Source: Acinetobacter kookii (GTDB lineage: Bacteria > Pseudomonadota > Gammaproteobacteria > Pseudomonadales > Moraxellaceae). Taken from it: a stretch of DNA of 64,000 nucleotides. Where the stretch lies: positions 1 through 64,000 of the forward strand of contig NZ_FMYO01000005.1 in assembly GCF_900096895.1 (NCBI RefSeq), in the 5' to 3' direction. The notes beneath the pieces were generated by a model. The model was not told the DNA's origin and searched no databases. It was given only the letters and a program-made list of their open reading frames with translations. Position numbers and translations under genes: made by a program. This document shows positions 40,376 through 49,201 of the stretch, in pieces; within the stretch, counting starts at the first letter, position 1, and each line of letters begins with the position of its first letter.

Positions 40376-41860
40376 TTAAGACAGGTCCACCCAATTGCCA
40401 TGAAAGCCCAGGGGCACATGTACGCCCAGAATAATTTCGGCTTGAGGCTGAACATTGAGTCCTTGCGCTTTCAGAATCACCACTTTGGAAGATTGTTTAT
40501 GGATATGATGCACATAAGATAATAGATAGCCCTCACCTTCAGCCGCTTCAACTGATTCAGGAATAAACACCACTTCTCCCGTTACCCATTGCTCTCCAAA
40601 ATCATAGCTGGTTTTTTCCAGAGTATGCATATCATGACAAAGCAAATGATTGGCTTGGGTCATGACCAATGGATCAAAACTGACACTATAAATATAACGC
40701 TGCTTTTCACCAGTATAGCGCTCATCGATTCTTGGAAACTCCTGCGCCCGTTCATCAATTACCTTACGATCTACCGTTTTGTGCTGCAGGTCAATCTGCC
40801 ATCTTTCCAGTCGTGTATTTTGCTGTTCAAAGGGGCCCTGATAGGATTTTTTAAACATGCTTTGATGTACCATGACATCTAGCACAATCTGCTGTTGCCC
40901 ATTTCGGTAAGCATTTGCGGCATGGAAAATAAAACAAGGTTGTATAGGAATCCACTGCACTTCATCAGCATGCCCATACTTAGGCAAAATACCAATTCGC
41001 GCCTTATGCTTTTCATTCCATTCATAAGGCAAAGGATTCCCCTTCATGTGTTGCTTGAAAGAGAACGTGACTGGTAAATCAAAAATTAAGACATCCTGTT
41101 TGGTAATGGCACAATCATGAATCATGGGACCATGCTGCACAGGAATTTTAGCCCAATGCACTAAATGCCCCTGCTCATCAATCACTTCATAATAGGCATG
41201 TTTCATATCCAGCGCATCATAGCAAACTGCATGCAAATGCCCGGTATGCTTGTCTTTATGTGGATGAGCAGTAAAAGGCAGGTCTGCATCGGTATTAAAA
41301 AGGCGGTGTTCTTTTGTGTTCAGCTCCAAATCTAGACGTGCCGGCAACGCACCTGCCTCAACACTCGCCCAGATTTGACTGGCATGATAAAAAGCGTTGG
41401 TATTGACCACATCCCCTGGACCTCGGCGAAAACCGGCTTTAACAGGCTGGTGCTTTTGCTTTTGAATGGAATCCGTTTCAATATACCGGCTCTTAAACCA
41501 CACCGCTTGACCCTGTTCAATTTTTAAAGCATGCAGCATTCCGTCACCGCTAAACCAGTGATAGGCTGCTTGATGTTCAACATGAACCGGATTTGGCCCT
41601 ATTCTTAACAATAGTCCAGTCAACTGCTGTGGAATTTTACCAATCACCTGAAGTTCATGCGTTTCGACCTCATCCACAGGACCAAATATTCCATGCAGAT
41701 AAGGATTTTTCGCCTTGTTTTGAGCCGTCTTTTTCGATCTTCGTTGTAGCCAGCTAAGCCCCAACCCCATAGCTTTTTGACGATAACCATTAAATCTGGA
41801 TTTTAGTTTGCTGAAACGCGGATAATCTACCGATGACGCAGCTTTACTGATATTTTCCAC
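40376..41860 (-). CDS. Carotenoid oxygenase family protein
   Basis: A 494-residue member of the RPE65/carotenoid cleavage family, which uses a non-haem iron held by four histidines. Candidate ligands are H199 (FTAHPHKDKH), H248 (GPMIHDCAI), H313 (IFHAANAYR) and H487 (PLGFHGNW). Other family segments present are LLRIGPNPV and YHWFSGDGMLH. No carotenoid biosynthesis genes are in this window; related bacterial enzymes can cleave stilbenes such as lignostilbene or resveratrol. Substrate is therefore open. No signal peptide. Confidence 0.88.
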   Translation of the reverse strand: MENISKAASSVDYPRFSKLKSRFNGYRQKAMGLGLSWLQRRSKKTAQNKAKNPYLHGIFGPVDEVETHELQVIGKIPQQLTGLLLRIGPNPVHVEHQAAYHWFSGDGMLHALKIEQGQAVWFKSRYIETDSIQKQKHQPVKAGFRRGPGDVVNTNAFYHASQIWASVEAGALPARLDLELNTKEHRLFNTDADLPFTAHPHKDKHTGHLHAVCYDALDMKHAYYEVIDEQGHLVHWAKIPVQHGPMIHDCAITKQDVLIFDLPVTFSFKQHMKGNPLPYEWNEKHKARIGILPKYGHADEVQWIPIQPCFIFHAANAYRNGQQQIVLDVMVHQSMFKKSYQGPFEQQNTRLERWQIDLQHKTVDRKVIDERAQEFPRIDERYTGEKQRYIYSVSFDPLVMTQANHLLCHDMHTLEKTSYDFGEQWVTGEVVFIPESVEAAEGEGYLLSYVHHIHKQSSKVVILKAQGLNVQPQAEIILGVHVPLGFHGNWVDLS

Positions 41861-42065
41861 TTTTTTAATTCTCCTGAGCCTTTATCTTTTTAATTTTTCT
41901 TTATTTTAGGCACGGTTGATCTTGCGTATGTTTATACTCAACCCTGGTTACTGAATTGTTATCTTTAAGCATTATGGATTGTAATGTCTAGGGCCGGGTT
42001 TGAACATCATTTTGCATGGCCGTACTTTTTCAACCAAGCATCCCTGACTTTTGGCAGAACCTCCA

Positions 42066-42092
42066 ATAAAAAAGCAGCCACGCAGGGCTGCT
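42066..42092 (-). terminator. Terminator of lolA
   Basis: Stem AGCAGCC / GGCTGCT with loop ACGCAG and a T-run on the minus strand, 43 bases beyond the lolA stop. Confidence 0.75.
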
Positions 42093-42134
42093 CTTAATTG
42101 ATAAAACCTTAATTAAATATTATAAATCAATTTT

Positions 42135-42830
42135 TTATTGATCAATAATATCGGTACCTTTTGGTGGTGTAAAATTAAAAGTTGAAGAAGCAATCGATGG
42201 ATTCACTTTCACATTATTGAAGCGCACATAGGTGGTTTGCCCCAATGAGTCCTGCAGAATCATCAAACTTGGTGCTTTATTTGCGCCAAAACTGATGGTC
42301 AGGCTTTGGAATGCACTGTCTTTCACTTTAGGGTACAAGGTGTAATAAGTCTTGCCTTTATCTGGTTGAGTCACCCGATAAGACTTCATAATCTGACTGG
42401 TATTGCCCGACAATAACAATGCCGGTGTATTCGCTACCTGTTCATCCAGACTTTGACGGACGGCTTGCTGTAAATCGGGATCATAAATCCATACGGTTTT
42501 ACCGGAGGTTACAATGGTCTGTTTGGCTGGACTGGTGGTTTCCCAGAAGAACTTGCCAGGACGCGCCACTTTCATCACCCCTTTAAAGGTCTGGTTCATG
42601 TGTTGTCCGGTCAAGCCTTTTTTCTGCGGGGCTTTACCCGAAGTTGCTTTGGTGGTTTGTTCAAAATTAGCGGATAAGGTCCGGATATTGCTTAACTGTT
42701 TGACCAGATTGTTCGTTGCTTGCTGCTCCGATGCTGCTACAGGTGCAGCAAAAACAGTTGTACTCATTACCGGTGCAAGTGTTGCAGCACCCAAGGTCAT
42801 CGCACACAGGGTTTTACGAAGCATTTTCAT
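42135..42830 (-). CDS. lolA: Outer membrane lipoprotein carrier LolA
   Basis: LolA carries lipoproteins across the periplasm from LolCDE to LolB. The 231-residue protein has a cleavable signal peptide (cleavage after VFAAP-like, about residue 28), then the half-barrel with LSANFEQTTKA, GKFFWETTSPAKQTI and VWIYDPDLQQAV. It has an insertion-like ATSGKAPQKKGLTGQHMNQ segment. ATG 42830 has AGGTG before it. The partner lolB is at 19043. Confidence 0.9.
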   Translation of the reverse strand: MKMLRKTLCAMTLGAATLAPVMSTTVFAAPVAASEQQATNNLVKQLSNIRTLSANFEQTTKATSGKAPQKKGLTGQHMNQTFKGVMKVARPGKFFWETTSPAKQTIVTSGKTVWIYDPDLQQAVRQSLDEQVANTPALLLSGNTSQIMKSYRVTQPDKGKTYYTLYPKVKDSAFQSLTISFGANKAPSLMILQDSLGQTTYVRFNNVKVNPSIASSTFNFTPPKGTDIIDQ

Positions 42831-43005
42831 ATCATCACCTTTTTTATTTGCGGTATCGCAATTTGTTCAATGCGTCCATCTTAAACCAATTTTTATTTCT
42901 AATAATTGAGAAAATAAGAATTTTTGTATTGTTATTAATAGCCAATGTAGCCATTTCTACATCATGATGGAGAACCGGGATTGTTTTTAATGGATTCACA
43001 ACCAT

Positions 43006-43035
43006 AAAAAAACCCACATTAAATGTGGGTTTTTC
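43006..43035 (-). terminator. Terminator of rplU-rpmA
   Basis: Stem AAAAACCCACAT / ATGTGGGTTTTT, near-palindromic, with T-run on both sides. It follows rpmA on the minus strand. Confidence 0.8.
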
Positions 43036-43048
43036 GTACCATTAAAAC

Positions 43049-43306
43049 TTATGCAGTTTCAACAGATACGTAGCGACGGCCAAATTGACCTTTCACTTCG
43101 AATTTGATCACGCCGTCAGCGGTAGCAAATAAAGTATGGTCACGGCCCATACCTACGTTTGCACCAGCGTGGAATTCTGTACCACGTTGACGAACGATAA
43201 TGTTACCCGCAGTCACAGCTTGACCACCGTACATTTTAACGCCTAGCATTTTAGGGTTTGAGTCACGACCGTTACGTGTCGATCCACCAGCCTTTTTAGT
43301 AGCCAT
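43049..43306 (-). CDS. rpmA: Ribosomal protein bL27
   Basis: bL27 lies near the peptidyl-transferase centre. The 85-residue protein begins [20 protein letters not shown] and contains [13 protein letters not shown]. It is the standard length. GAGGAT lies 8 bases upstream of ATG. It follows rplU by 18 bases as one operon. Confidence 0.97.
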   Translation of the reverse strand: MATKKAGGSTRNGRDSNPKMLGVKMYGGQAVTAGNIIVRQRGTEFHAGANVGMGRDHTLFATADGVIKFEVKGQFGRRYVSVETA

Positions 43307-43324
43307 GTTTCATAATCCTCGTAA

Positions 43325-43636
43325 TTAGCCTGAAATAGCAGTAATTTTCAACTCGGTAAACCATTGACGGTGACCTTGTTGTTTACGGTAATGTTTACGA
43401 CGACGCATTTTAACAATACGGATTTTGTCGTGACGACCGTGGCTAACTACTTCAGCAGTTACTGTCGCACCAGCAACAACTGGAGCACCAATTTGAATGC
43501 TTTCGCCGTTTACAAGCATTAATACGTCATCAAACGTAATCGTTGTACCAGTTTCAGCTTTCAATAATTCTACTTTAAGGGTTTCACCCTCAACCACACG
43601 GTGTTGTTTACCACCGCTTTGGATTACTGCGTACAT
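43325..43636 (-). CDS. rplU: Ribosomal protein bL21
   Basis: The 103-residue protein begins [14 protein letters not shown] and ends with the [20 protein letters not shown] segment that binds 23S rRNA. ATG 43636 is used, behind GGAG; the longer frame to 43780 is leader. A promoter is proposed upstream at 43726-43754. Confidence 0.97.
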   Translation of the reverse strand: MYAVIQSGGKQHRVVEGETLKVELLKAETGTTITFDDVLMLVNGESIQIGAPVVAGATVTAEVVSHGRHDKIRIVKMRRRKHYRKQQGHRQWFTELKITAISG

Positions 43637-44068
43637 AATGTACTCCAAATATGCCCGTGTCGTCGTGCCGATAAAGGAATATATCGATCTTAAAACGAAC
43701 GCCACTGGGGGGATATATAAGGGCAAACATATTAAGTGATAATAAATCAAACAACAAGCCATTTCAGCGTTTTTTTGCACTTTGTCCGCGGTTTATTTTA
43801 TAAACAATCAAGGCGCATTAAAAAAAATGCTCCCTAGCGATGTAGAGCTGACATTTTGTAAATGTAATAGATTTTTAAAATCAATTCGCTAATATAAAAT
43901 ACCCAACGCCAGTTCCATCACACATCTGGCTGGATAATAATAATTCGACTAAATTTAAAACCATTTGCCTAATCAGGATTTAAACAACTATATTAAGATC
44001 TTCGCTTTATCTGAGTTATAGTTGTTACACTATAATAAGCAATTCAATTTTTAGAGGTTTCTCTTCAC
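43637..44068. other. Divergent rplU / ispB regulatory region
   Basis: No gene in 432 bases. It holds the minus-strand rplU promoter at 43726-43754 and, for ispB, a consensus -10 hexamer TATAAT at 44031-44036, 33 bases before the start; no good -35 is visible. The rest is AT-rich. Confidence 0.6.
43726..43754 (-). promoter_or_regulatory. Candidate sigma70 promoter of rplU-rpmA
   Basis: On the minus strand TTGTTT (43754-43749) and TATGTT (43731-43726) are separated by 17 bases. The distance to the rplU start leaves a leader of about 85 bases. Confidence 0.45.
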
Positions 44069-45046
44069 ATGGCCATCGACTTTAAGCAAGACATTCTCGC
44101 TCCTGTTGCTTCAGACTTTGCTGCGATGGACACATTTATCAATGAAGGGATTACTTCAAAAGTTGCCTTGGTCATGGCGGTCAGTAAACACGTGGTTGAA
44201 GCGGGCGGTAAACGCATGCGCCCGATTATGTGCCTATTGGCAGCAAAAGCCTGTGGCGCGACCGATATCGAACGTCAGCGTAAACTGGCAGCCATTATTG
44301 AAATGCTGCATACCGCAACCCTGGTGCATGATGATGTAGTGGATGAATCAGGCTTGCGCCGTGGTCGCCCTACAGCCAATGCCACATGGAATAACCAGAC
44401 TGCGGTTTTGGTCGGCGATTTCCTGATTTCCCGTGCTTTCGATTTGCTGGTCGACCTGAACGATATGACCCTGCTGAAAGACTTTTCTACCGGTACCTGT
44501 GAAATTGCCGAAGGTGAAGTATTGCAACTGCAAGCCCAGCATCAGCCAGAAACCACTGAAAAGACTTATCTCGACATTATTCACGGTAAAACCTCGCGCC
44601 TGTTTGAGCTGGCCACTGAAGGCGCTGCCATTTTATCGGGCACACCCCAATACCGTGAACCCTTGCGCGTCTTTGCAGGTCACTTTGGCAATGCCTTCCA
44701 GATTATTGATGATATTTTAGACTATACTTCCGATGCGGAAACATTAGGTAAAAATATTGGTGATGATTTAATGGAAGGCAAACCGACTTTGCCCTTAATC
44801 TCTGCCTTGCAAAAAACCACCGATGAAGAACATGAAATTGTTCGTCGTAGTATTGCCACTGGCGGTCTTAACCAGCTGGAACGGGTGATCGAGATTGTAC
44901 AAAGCTGTGGTGCGCTGGATTATTGCCGCCAACGTGCCACTGAAGAAACCCAGTTTGCACTCAAAGCATTAGATGCACTTCCGGAGAGTGAATATCGCCA
45001 GGCATTGATTAATTTGGCCCAGCTTGCCCTTAACCGGATTCAATAA
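44069..45046 (+). CDS. ispB: Polyprenyl diphosphate synthase (octaprenyl type)
   Basis: IspB makes the ubiquinone side chain from FPP and IPP. The 325-residue trans-prenyltransferase has the first Asp-rich motif DDVVDESGLRRG, the second DDILDYTSD, and GKRMRPIMCLL. Length and position beside the rplU-rpmA genes, divergent, match E. coli ispB. Product chain length (probably C40 or C45) cannot be read. Confidence 0.93.
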   Translation: MAIDFKQDILAPVASDFAAMDTFINEGITSKVALVMAVSKHVVEAGGKRMRPIMCLLAAKACGATDIERQRKLAAIIEMLHTATLVHDDVVDESGLRRGRPTANATWNNQTAVLVGDFLISRAFDLLVDLNDMTLLKDFSTGTCEIAEGEVLQLQAQHQPETTEKTYLDIIHGKTSRLFELATEGAAILSGTPQYREPLRVFAGHFGNAFQIIDDILDYTSDAETLGKNIGDDLMEGKPTLPLISALQKTTDEEHEIVRRSIATGGLNQLERVIEIVQSCGALDYCRQRATEETQFALKALDALPESEYRQALINLAQLALNRIQ

Positions 45047-45080
45047 CGGGATTTGAAAAATATAGTTTTACCCCTCGCCT

Positions 45081-47135
45081 ATGCATATAAATTTTAATGA
45101 TCTATTTTTAAAAATGCAGGAGCAGCTTGAATCCAGTCAGGCTGTTCTTGATGACTCACTGCTGATCGAGCTGGTGAGCCGTATTCGACCAGATGATTCC
45201 AGCAATCTCGACGAAATCAACAGCAAATTTCACGCTTTCATACAAGCGCTGCTGCTTACGCCCCATGCAGTCGTTACATTTCAGAATTTTATCCTGAAAC
45301 TCATTAACCAGTACAAGCAAACCAGTTTATATGCCGATACCGGCATTTTGTCTCTGGATGGTTTCTGGAATCAGCTCGCTCAGCGACTGGGTGCGCATTT
45401 TCTTCCCCTGATTAATGATCAAAGCCAGCTGCAAGATTTAGTACGGCGTGTTTTTTATCAGCGCAGTGACAAATACTGGCTGGATAGTATTGCCGATCAA
45501 GACTGGCAAAAACTCTTTTCCTTGATTAATCAGGGTCACAGCAATCAGCAAGACAAGCTTAAAATTAAAAGCGAGCTGATTAAGGCCATTACCGTTTTGT
45601 CTTACCGGATTAGTGGCATTGGGCTGTATCCGGAATTTATTAACGCCCATCCGGAACTCACCGAATATGAATCGCCTTTCCTGGTACAAAACCGGGAAAT
45701 CAATGAATTTATCCAGCATTACAAGGCACTGCATCAAAACACCGACCCGATGGCCTTAATTGCTGCTCCCGACGCTTCTCAAGCTTTGGTGATGATTGAG
45801 CAATGTCGGGATGTGGTGTTAAAAATTCGTCGTGCCACCAAAAGAATTGGCGTAAGTTTAAGCCTGACCTATCTGCTGTCATTACTGGAACAATGTCTGG
45901 ACCGTATTGAACTGTTGCTTAATCTGATTATGGATGAAGACCAGCTGCGCTATGAATCTTTAGGCTTATTGCTGGTCGATATCACCCATGCCATTTATAG
46001 CGAGCGCAGTGTGCGGTCACTTTTAGCCGCCAATAGCGAACTGATTGCGTTACAGGTCACCGAGAATGCCAGCAAAACCGGTGAACACTATGTCAGTACC
46101 GACAAGCAGGGTTTCTGGTCGATGTATAAATCGGCTGCGGGTGCCGGTGTCATTATTGCCACCATGGCTACCTTAAAAATATTGGCTGCGCGACTGGCTA
46201 TGGCACCCATCATGCAGGCCCTGGTGTTTAGCATGAATTATTCGTTCGGTTTTATGCTGATTCATGTCTTGCATTTTACCGTTGCCACCAAACAGCCCGC
46301 CATGACTGCCGCGGCGCTTGCGGCAACGGTACAACAGACCAAAGGCTCTAAAACTGCACAGATTGCTGAACTTGCCGCACTGATCATTAATATTATCCGC
46401 ACCCAGTTCATTGCCATTCTGGGCAATATTTCCATTGCCATTCCAACCGCAGCGTTAATTACGCTGCTCTGGCAGTACGGCATGGATGAGCCGCTTTTAA
46501 CCCATGCCAAAGCCAGCAACACTTTACATTCCCTCAATCCATTTACCTCACTGGCCATTCCGCATGCAGCGATTGCCGGGGTGTGCCTATTCTTTTCCGG
46601 ACTGATTGCCGGTTATTTTGACAACATGGCGGTGTACCGCAAGGTGGGTCCGCGTTTACAGGTCCATGCGAACTTAAAACGGTTATTGGGACAAGAACGG
46701 CTGAATAAATTTGCCGCCTATATAGAACGAAATTTAGGGGCTTTGGCCGGGAACTTCCTGTTCGGGATCATGCTCGGCAGTATGGGCACCATCGGTTTTA
46801 TTTTAGGATTGCCTCTGGATATTCGCCACATTGCCTTTGCTTCAGCCAACTTTATTCAGGGTCTGATCTGTATTAATGGCAGTCCTGAAATTGGCCTGAT
46901 TATTGTTTCATTTTTAGGGGTATTGTTAATTGGTTTGACCAACCTGTTTGTGAGTTTTAGCCTGACCATTATTGTGGCCCTGCGGGCCCGCCGGGTTCGC
47001 TTTGAACAATGGAAGCCGTTGGCCAAACTGGTACTCACCCACTTCCTGACCCGACCAAGCGACTTTTTCTGGCCACCCAAAACCCCATTAGAAGTAGATG
47101 AATTTTCAACACCGCAAAAATCGGCAATGAAGTAA
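45081..47135 (+). CDS. Gcr-type membrane protein ('site-specific recombinase')
   Basis: A 684-residue protein of the family usually named site-specific recombinase Gcr (PF10136-like). Residues 1-320 are soluble and helical. The remainder holds six or more transmembrane helices, for example FGVILGNISIAIPTAALITLL-like and GVCLFFSGLIAGYFDN. No tyrosine or serine recombinase catalytic motif is seen, so the family name is doubtful and the true function unknown. It follows ispB by 34 bases on the same strand. Confidence 0.75.
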   Translation: MHINFNDLFLKMQEQLESSQAVLDDSLLIELVSRIRPDDSSNLDEINSKFHAFIQALLLTPHAVVTFQNFILKLINQYKQTSLYADTGILSLDGFWNQLAQRLGAHFLPLINDQSQLQDLVRRVFYQRSDKYWLDSIADQDWQKLFSLINQGHSNQQDKLKIKSELIKAITVLSYRISGIGLYPEFINAHPELTEYESPFLVQNREINEFIQHYKALHQNTDPMALIAAPDASQALVMIEQCRDVVLKIRRATKRIGVSLSLTYLLSLLEQCLDRIELLLNLIMDEDQLRYESLGLLLVDITHAIYSERSVRSLLAANSELIALQVTENASKTGEHYVSTDKQGFWSMYKSAAGAGVIIATMATLKILAARLAMAPIMQALVFSMNYSFGFMLIHVLHFTVATKQPAMTAAALAATVQQTKGSKTAQIAELAALIINIIRTQFIAILGNISIAIPTAALITLLWQYGMDEPLLTHAKASNTLHSLNPFTSLAIPHAAIAGVCLFFSGLIAGYFDNMAVYRKVGPRLQVHANLKRLLGQERLNKFAAYIERNLGALAGNFLFGIMLGSMGTIGFILGLPLDIRHIAFASANFIQGLICINGSPEIGLIIVSFLGVLLIGLTNLFVSFSLTIIVALRARRVRFEQWKPLAKLVLTHFLTRPSDFFWPPKTPLEVDEFSTPQKSAMK

Positions 47136-47200
47136 TTTACTGTTTTTGTTTTACTTCACGTTAAAAAATCGGTAAAAAGAAAAGCATAATTTACACATAC

Positions 47201-47232
47201 TTGAAATAAAGTGTACTGATGAGTACACTTTA
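47201..47232 (+). promoter_or_regulatory. Promoter overlapped by perfect palindrome, PAP2-adeIJK
   Basis: TTGAAA (47201-47206) and TACACT (47224-47229) form a sigma70-type promoter with a 17-base spacer. A perfect 11-bp inverted repeat, TAAAGTGTACT (47207-47217) and AGTACACTTTA (47222-47232), loop GATG, fills the spacer and the -10. It begins 76 bases before the PAP2 gene. Such placement is classic for a dimeric repressor. By analogy with AdeN, a TetR-type repressor of adeIJK in A. baumannii, this is a candidate operator; that is inference. Confidence 0.7.
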
Positions 47233-47282
47233 ACCATTCATTAGTCACGCTTCAATCGGCTAAGATAACCAAGGTTCCATAC

Positions 47283-47888
47283 ATGCCTTATCTGTTGCTT
47301 GGTGTAGGATTTTTTTTATTTATTTTCAGCATATTAATGCTGGTTACACCATCCTTGCATCACTTTGACTGGGTGATGGTTGAATGGCTGAGCCAGCATC
47401 GTAGCGTGCCTCTAAATAGAATATTCATCATGCTTTCGACTATAGGCGGTATGCCATTTGTGTTATTTTTAACCACAATCTGGTGTTTACATCAGGCATG
47501 GTATAAAAAATTTACAAATGTTGTTTTCATTGGGATAGGACTATTCGGAAGTACTGCCACGGTTTGGCTGCTTAAATATGTAATTTCAAGACCTCGCCCA
47601 CCTGAAATGTATCATCTGGTCGAAAGCTATGGTGCTGCATTTCCCAGTGCACATAGCATTTATGCCGCAACTTTGGGTTGTCTTGCAATTTATCTCAGTC
47701 AAAAACATCCACAGCACATACTGGTTTGCATCTGTGCTTTGATGTGGCTGTCTGTTATGGGAATTTCCAGAGTCTATCTGGGCGTGCATTTCCCCTCTGA
47801 TGTCTTGGCGGGTTGGAGCGTAAGTTTTATTTGGATCACACTACTTTATCTGCTGTATGCCAAATTGAGTAGAGAGAAAATAAATTAG
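47283..47888 (+). CDS. PAP2-family phosphatase
   Basis: A 201-residue integral membrane phosphatase of the PAP2 superfamily. The three signature motifs are present: KYVISRPRPP, SAHSIYAA and SRVYLGVHFPSD, with the histidine and arginine needed for catalysis. Substrates in the family are phosphatidic acid and undecaprenyl pyrophosphate. The adeI gene begins 32 bases downstream on the same strand, so it is probably co-transcribed with the efflux operon. Confidence 0.85.
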   Translation: MPYLLLGVGFFLFIFSILMLVTPSLHHFDWVMVEWLSQHRSVPLNRIFIMLSTIGGMPFVLFLTTIWCLHQAWYKKFTNVVFIGIGLFGSTATVWLLKYVISRPRPPEMYHLVESYGAAFPSAHSIYAATLGCLAIYLSQKHPQHILVCICALMWLSVMGISRVYLGVHFPSDVLAGWSVSFIWITLLYLLYAKLSREKIN

Positions 47889-47920
47889 TTTTTAGAGAAG
47901 AATCTAATCGAGGTGGAATA

Positions 47921-49189
47921 ATGATGTCTGCAAAGCTATGGGCACCCGCCCTTACCGCTTGCGCATTAGCAACAAGTATTGCACTTGTTGGTTGTAGCAA
48001 AGATCCTAAGGATGCGCAGCAAGCTGCAGCAGCCCAAAAAATGCCACCGGCTGAAGTCGGTGTCATTGTTGCTCAACCACAAAGCGTTGAGCAATCGGTA
48101 GAACTTTCTGGCCGCATGACGGCATTTGAAATTTCTGAAGTCCGTCCACAAACCAGTGGCGTCATTCTTAAACGTCTGTTTACTGAAGGCAGTTATGTGC
48201 GTCAAGGACAAGCGCTGTATGAAATTGACTCGCGAACCAACCGTGAAACTGTTGCCAGTGCACGTGCTGCGCTCAACCGTCAGCAGGCCAACTTAAGCCT
48301 ATTACGCGTGAAAGAAGGACGTTACCGTCAACTTGTCGGCACCAATGCCATTTCAAAACAAGAATATGATGATATTGCTGCACAAGTAAAACTGGCTGAA
48401 GCGGATGTCGCGGCAACCCAGGCTGAACTTAAAAATGCAGAAATCAACCTCGGTTACTCTACTGTTCGTTCACCTATTTCAGGCCAGACCAACCGTTCAA
48501 GCGTCACTGTAGGTGCCCTGGTTACAGCAAGCCAGGCAGAACCTTTGGTGACGGTACAACGACTGGATCCAATCTATGTGGACATTAACCAGTCGAGTGC
48601 CGAGCTGCTGCGTTTACGCCAACAGTTGAGTCAAGGCGATTTGGGCAGCAGCAACAATACGAAAGTGAAGCTTAAGCTTGAAGATGGTAGCTATTACCCG
48701 GTTGAAGGTCGTCTTGCATTCTCCGATGCCAGCGTAAATCCGGAAACCGGTACCGTGACTTTGCGTGCCGTGTTCCAGAACCCGAACCATTTATTGCTTC
48801 CTGGCATGTATGCAACTGCCCAAATCGTGCAAGGTGTGATTCCGAATGCCATGCTGATTCCTCAGGCAGCGATTACCCGTACCCCAACAGGTCAGGCGAT
48901 TGCCATGATCGTGAATGCCAAAGGTGTGGTTGAAACACGTCCGGTAGAAACGGCTGGCGTGCAAGGCAAAGACTGGATTGTGACCAAAGGTTTGCAAACG
49001 GGTGAAAAAGTGATTGTGGATGGTATTGCCAAGGTGAAAGAAGGTGCAACCGTAGTTGCCAAACCTTACCAGCCTCAAGCTGCTATGCCTCAGGGTGCAG
49101 GTCAACCTGCAGCAGATGCAAATAAAGCAGGCCAACCTGCCGCTCAAGCACAACCTAAAACTGAACAAAAATCTACTTCAAATGTATAA
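47921..49189 (+). CDS. adeI: RND efflux membrane fusion protein AdeI
   Basis: AdeI joins the AdeJ pump to the AdeK channel in the tripartite multidrug efflux system. The 422-residue lipoprotein has the lipobox IALVGC (C25), two lipoyl half-motifs around RPQTSGVILKRLFTEGS and LGYSTVRSPISGQ, and a Pro/Gln/Ala-rich tail. GAGGTGG precedes ATG 47921. It is close to A. baumannii AdeI, including MMSAKLWAPALTACALATSI at its start. Controlled probably by the upstream palindrome. Confidence 0.96.
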   Translation: MMSAKLWAPALTACALATSIALVGCSKDPKDAQQAAAAQKMPPAEVGVIVAQPQSVEQSVELSGRMTAFEISEVRPQTSGVILKRLFTEGSYVRQGQALYEIDSRTNRETVASARAALNRQQANLSLLRVKEGRYRQLVGTNAISKQEYDDIAAQVKLAEADVAATQAELKNAEINLGYSTVRSPISGQTNRSSVTVGALVTASQAEPLVTVQRLDPIYVDINQSSAELLRLRQQLSQGDLGSSNNTKVKLKLEDGSYYPVEGRLAFSDASVNPETGTVTLRAVFQNPNHLLLPGMYATAQIVQGVIPNAMLIPQAAITRTPTGQAIAMIVNAKGVVETRPVETAGVQGKDWIVTKGLQTGEKVIVDGIAKVKEGATVVAKPYQPQAAMPQGAGQPAADANKAGQPAAQAQPKTEQKSTSNV

Positions 49190-49201
49190 GGGGTAGACTG
49201 A

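Noticed and set aside
44031..44036. TATAAT as a full ispB promoter
   Set aside because: The -10 is perfect but no -35 at the right distance is seen, so it is not listed as a complete promoter.
45081..47135. Mobile element call for the Gcr protein
   Set aside because: Despite the family name there are no inverted ends, no catalytic recombinase motif and no cargo.
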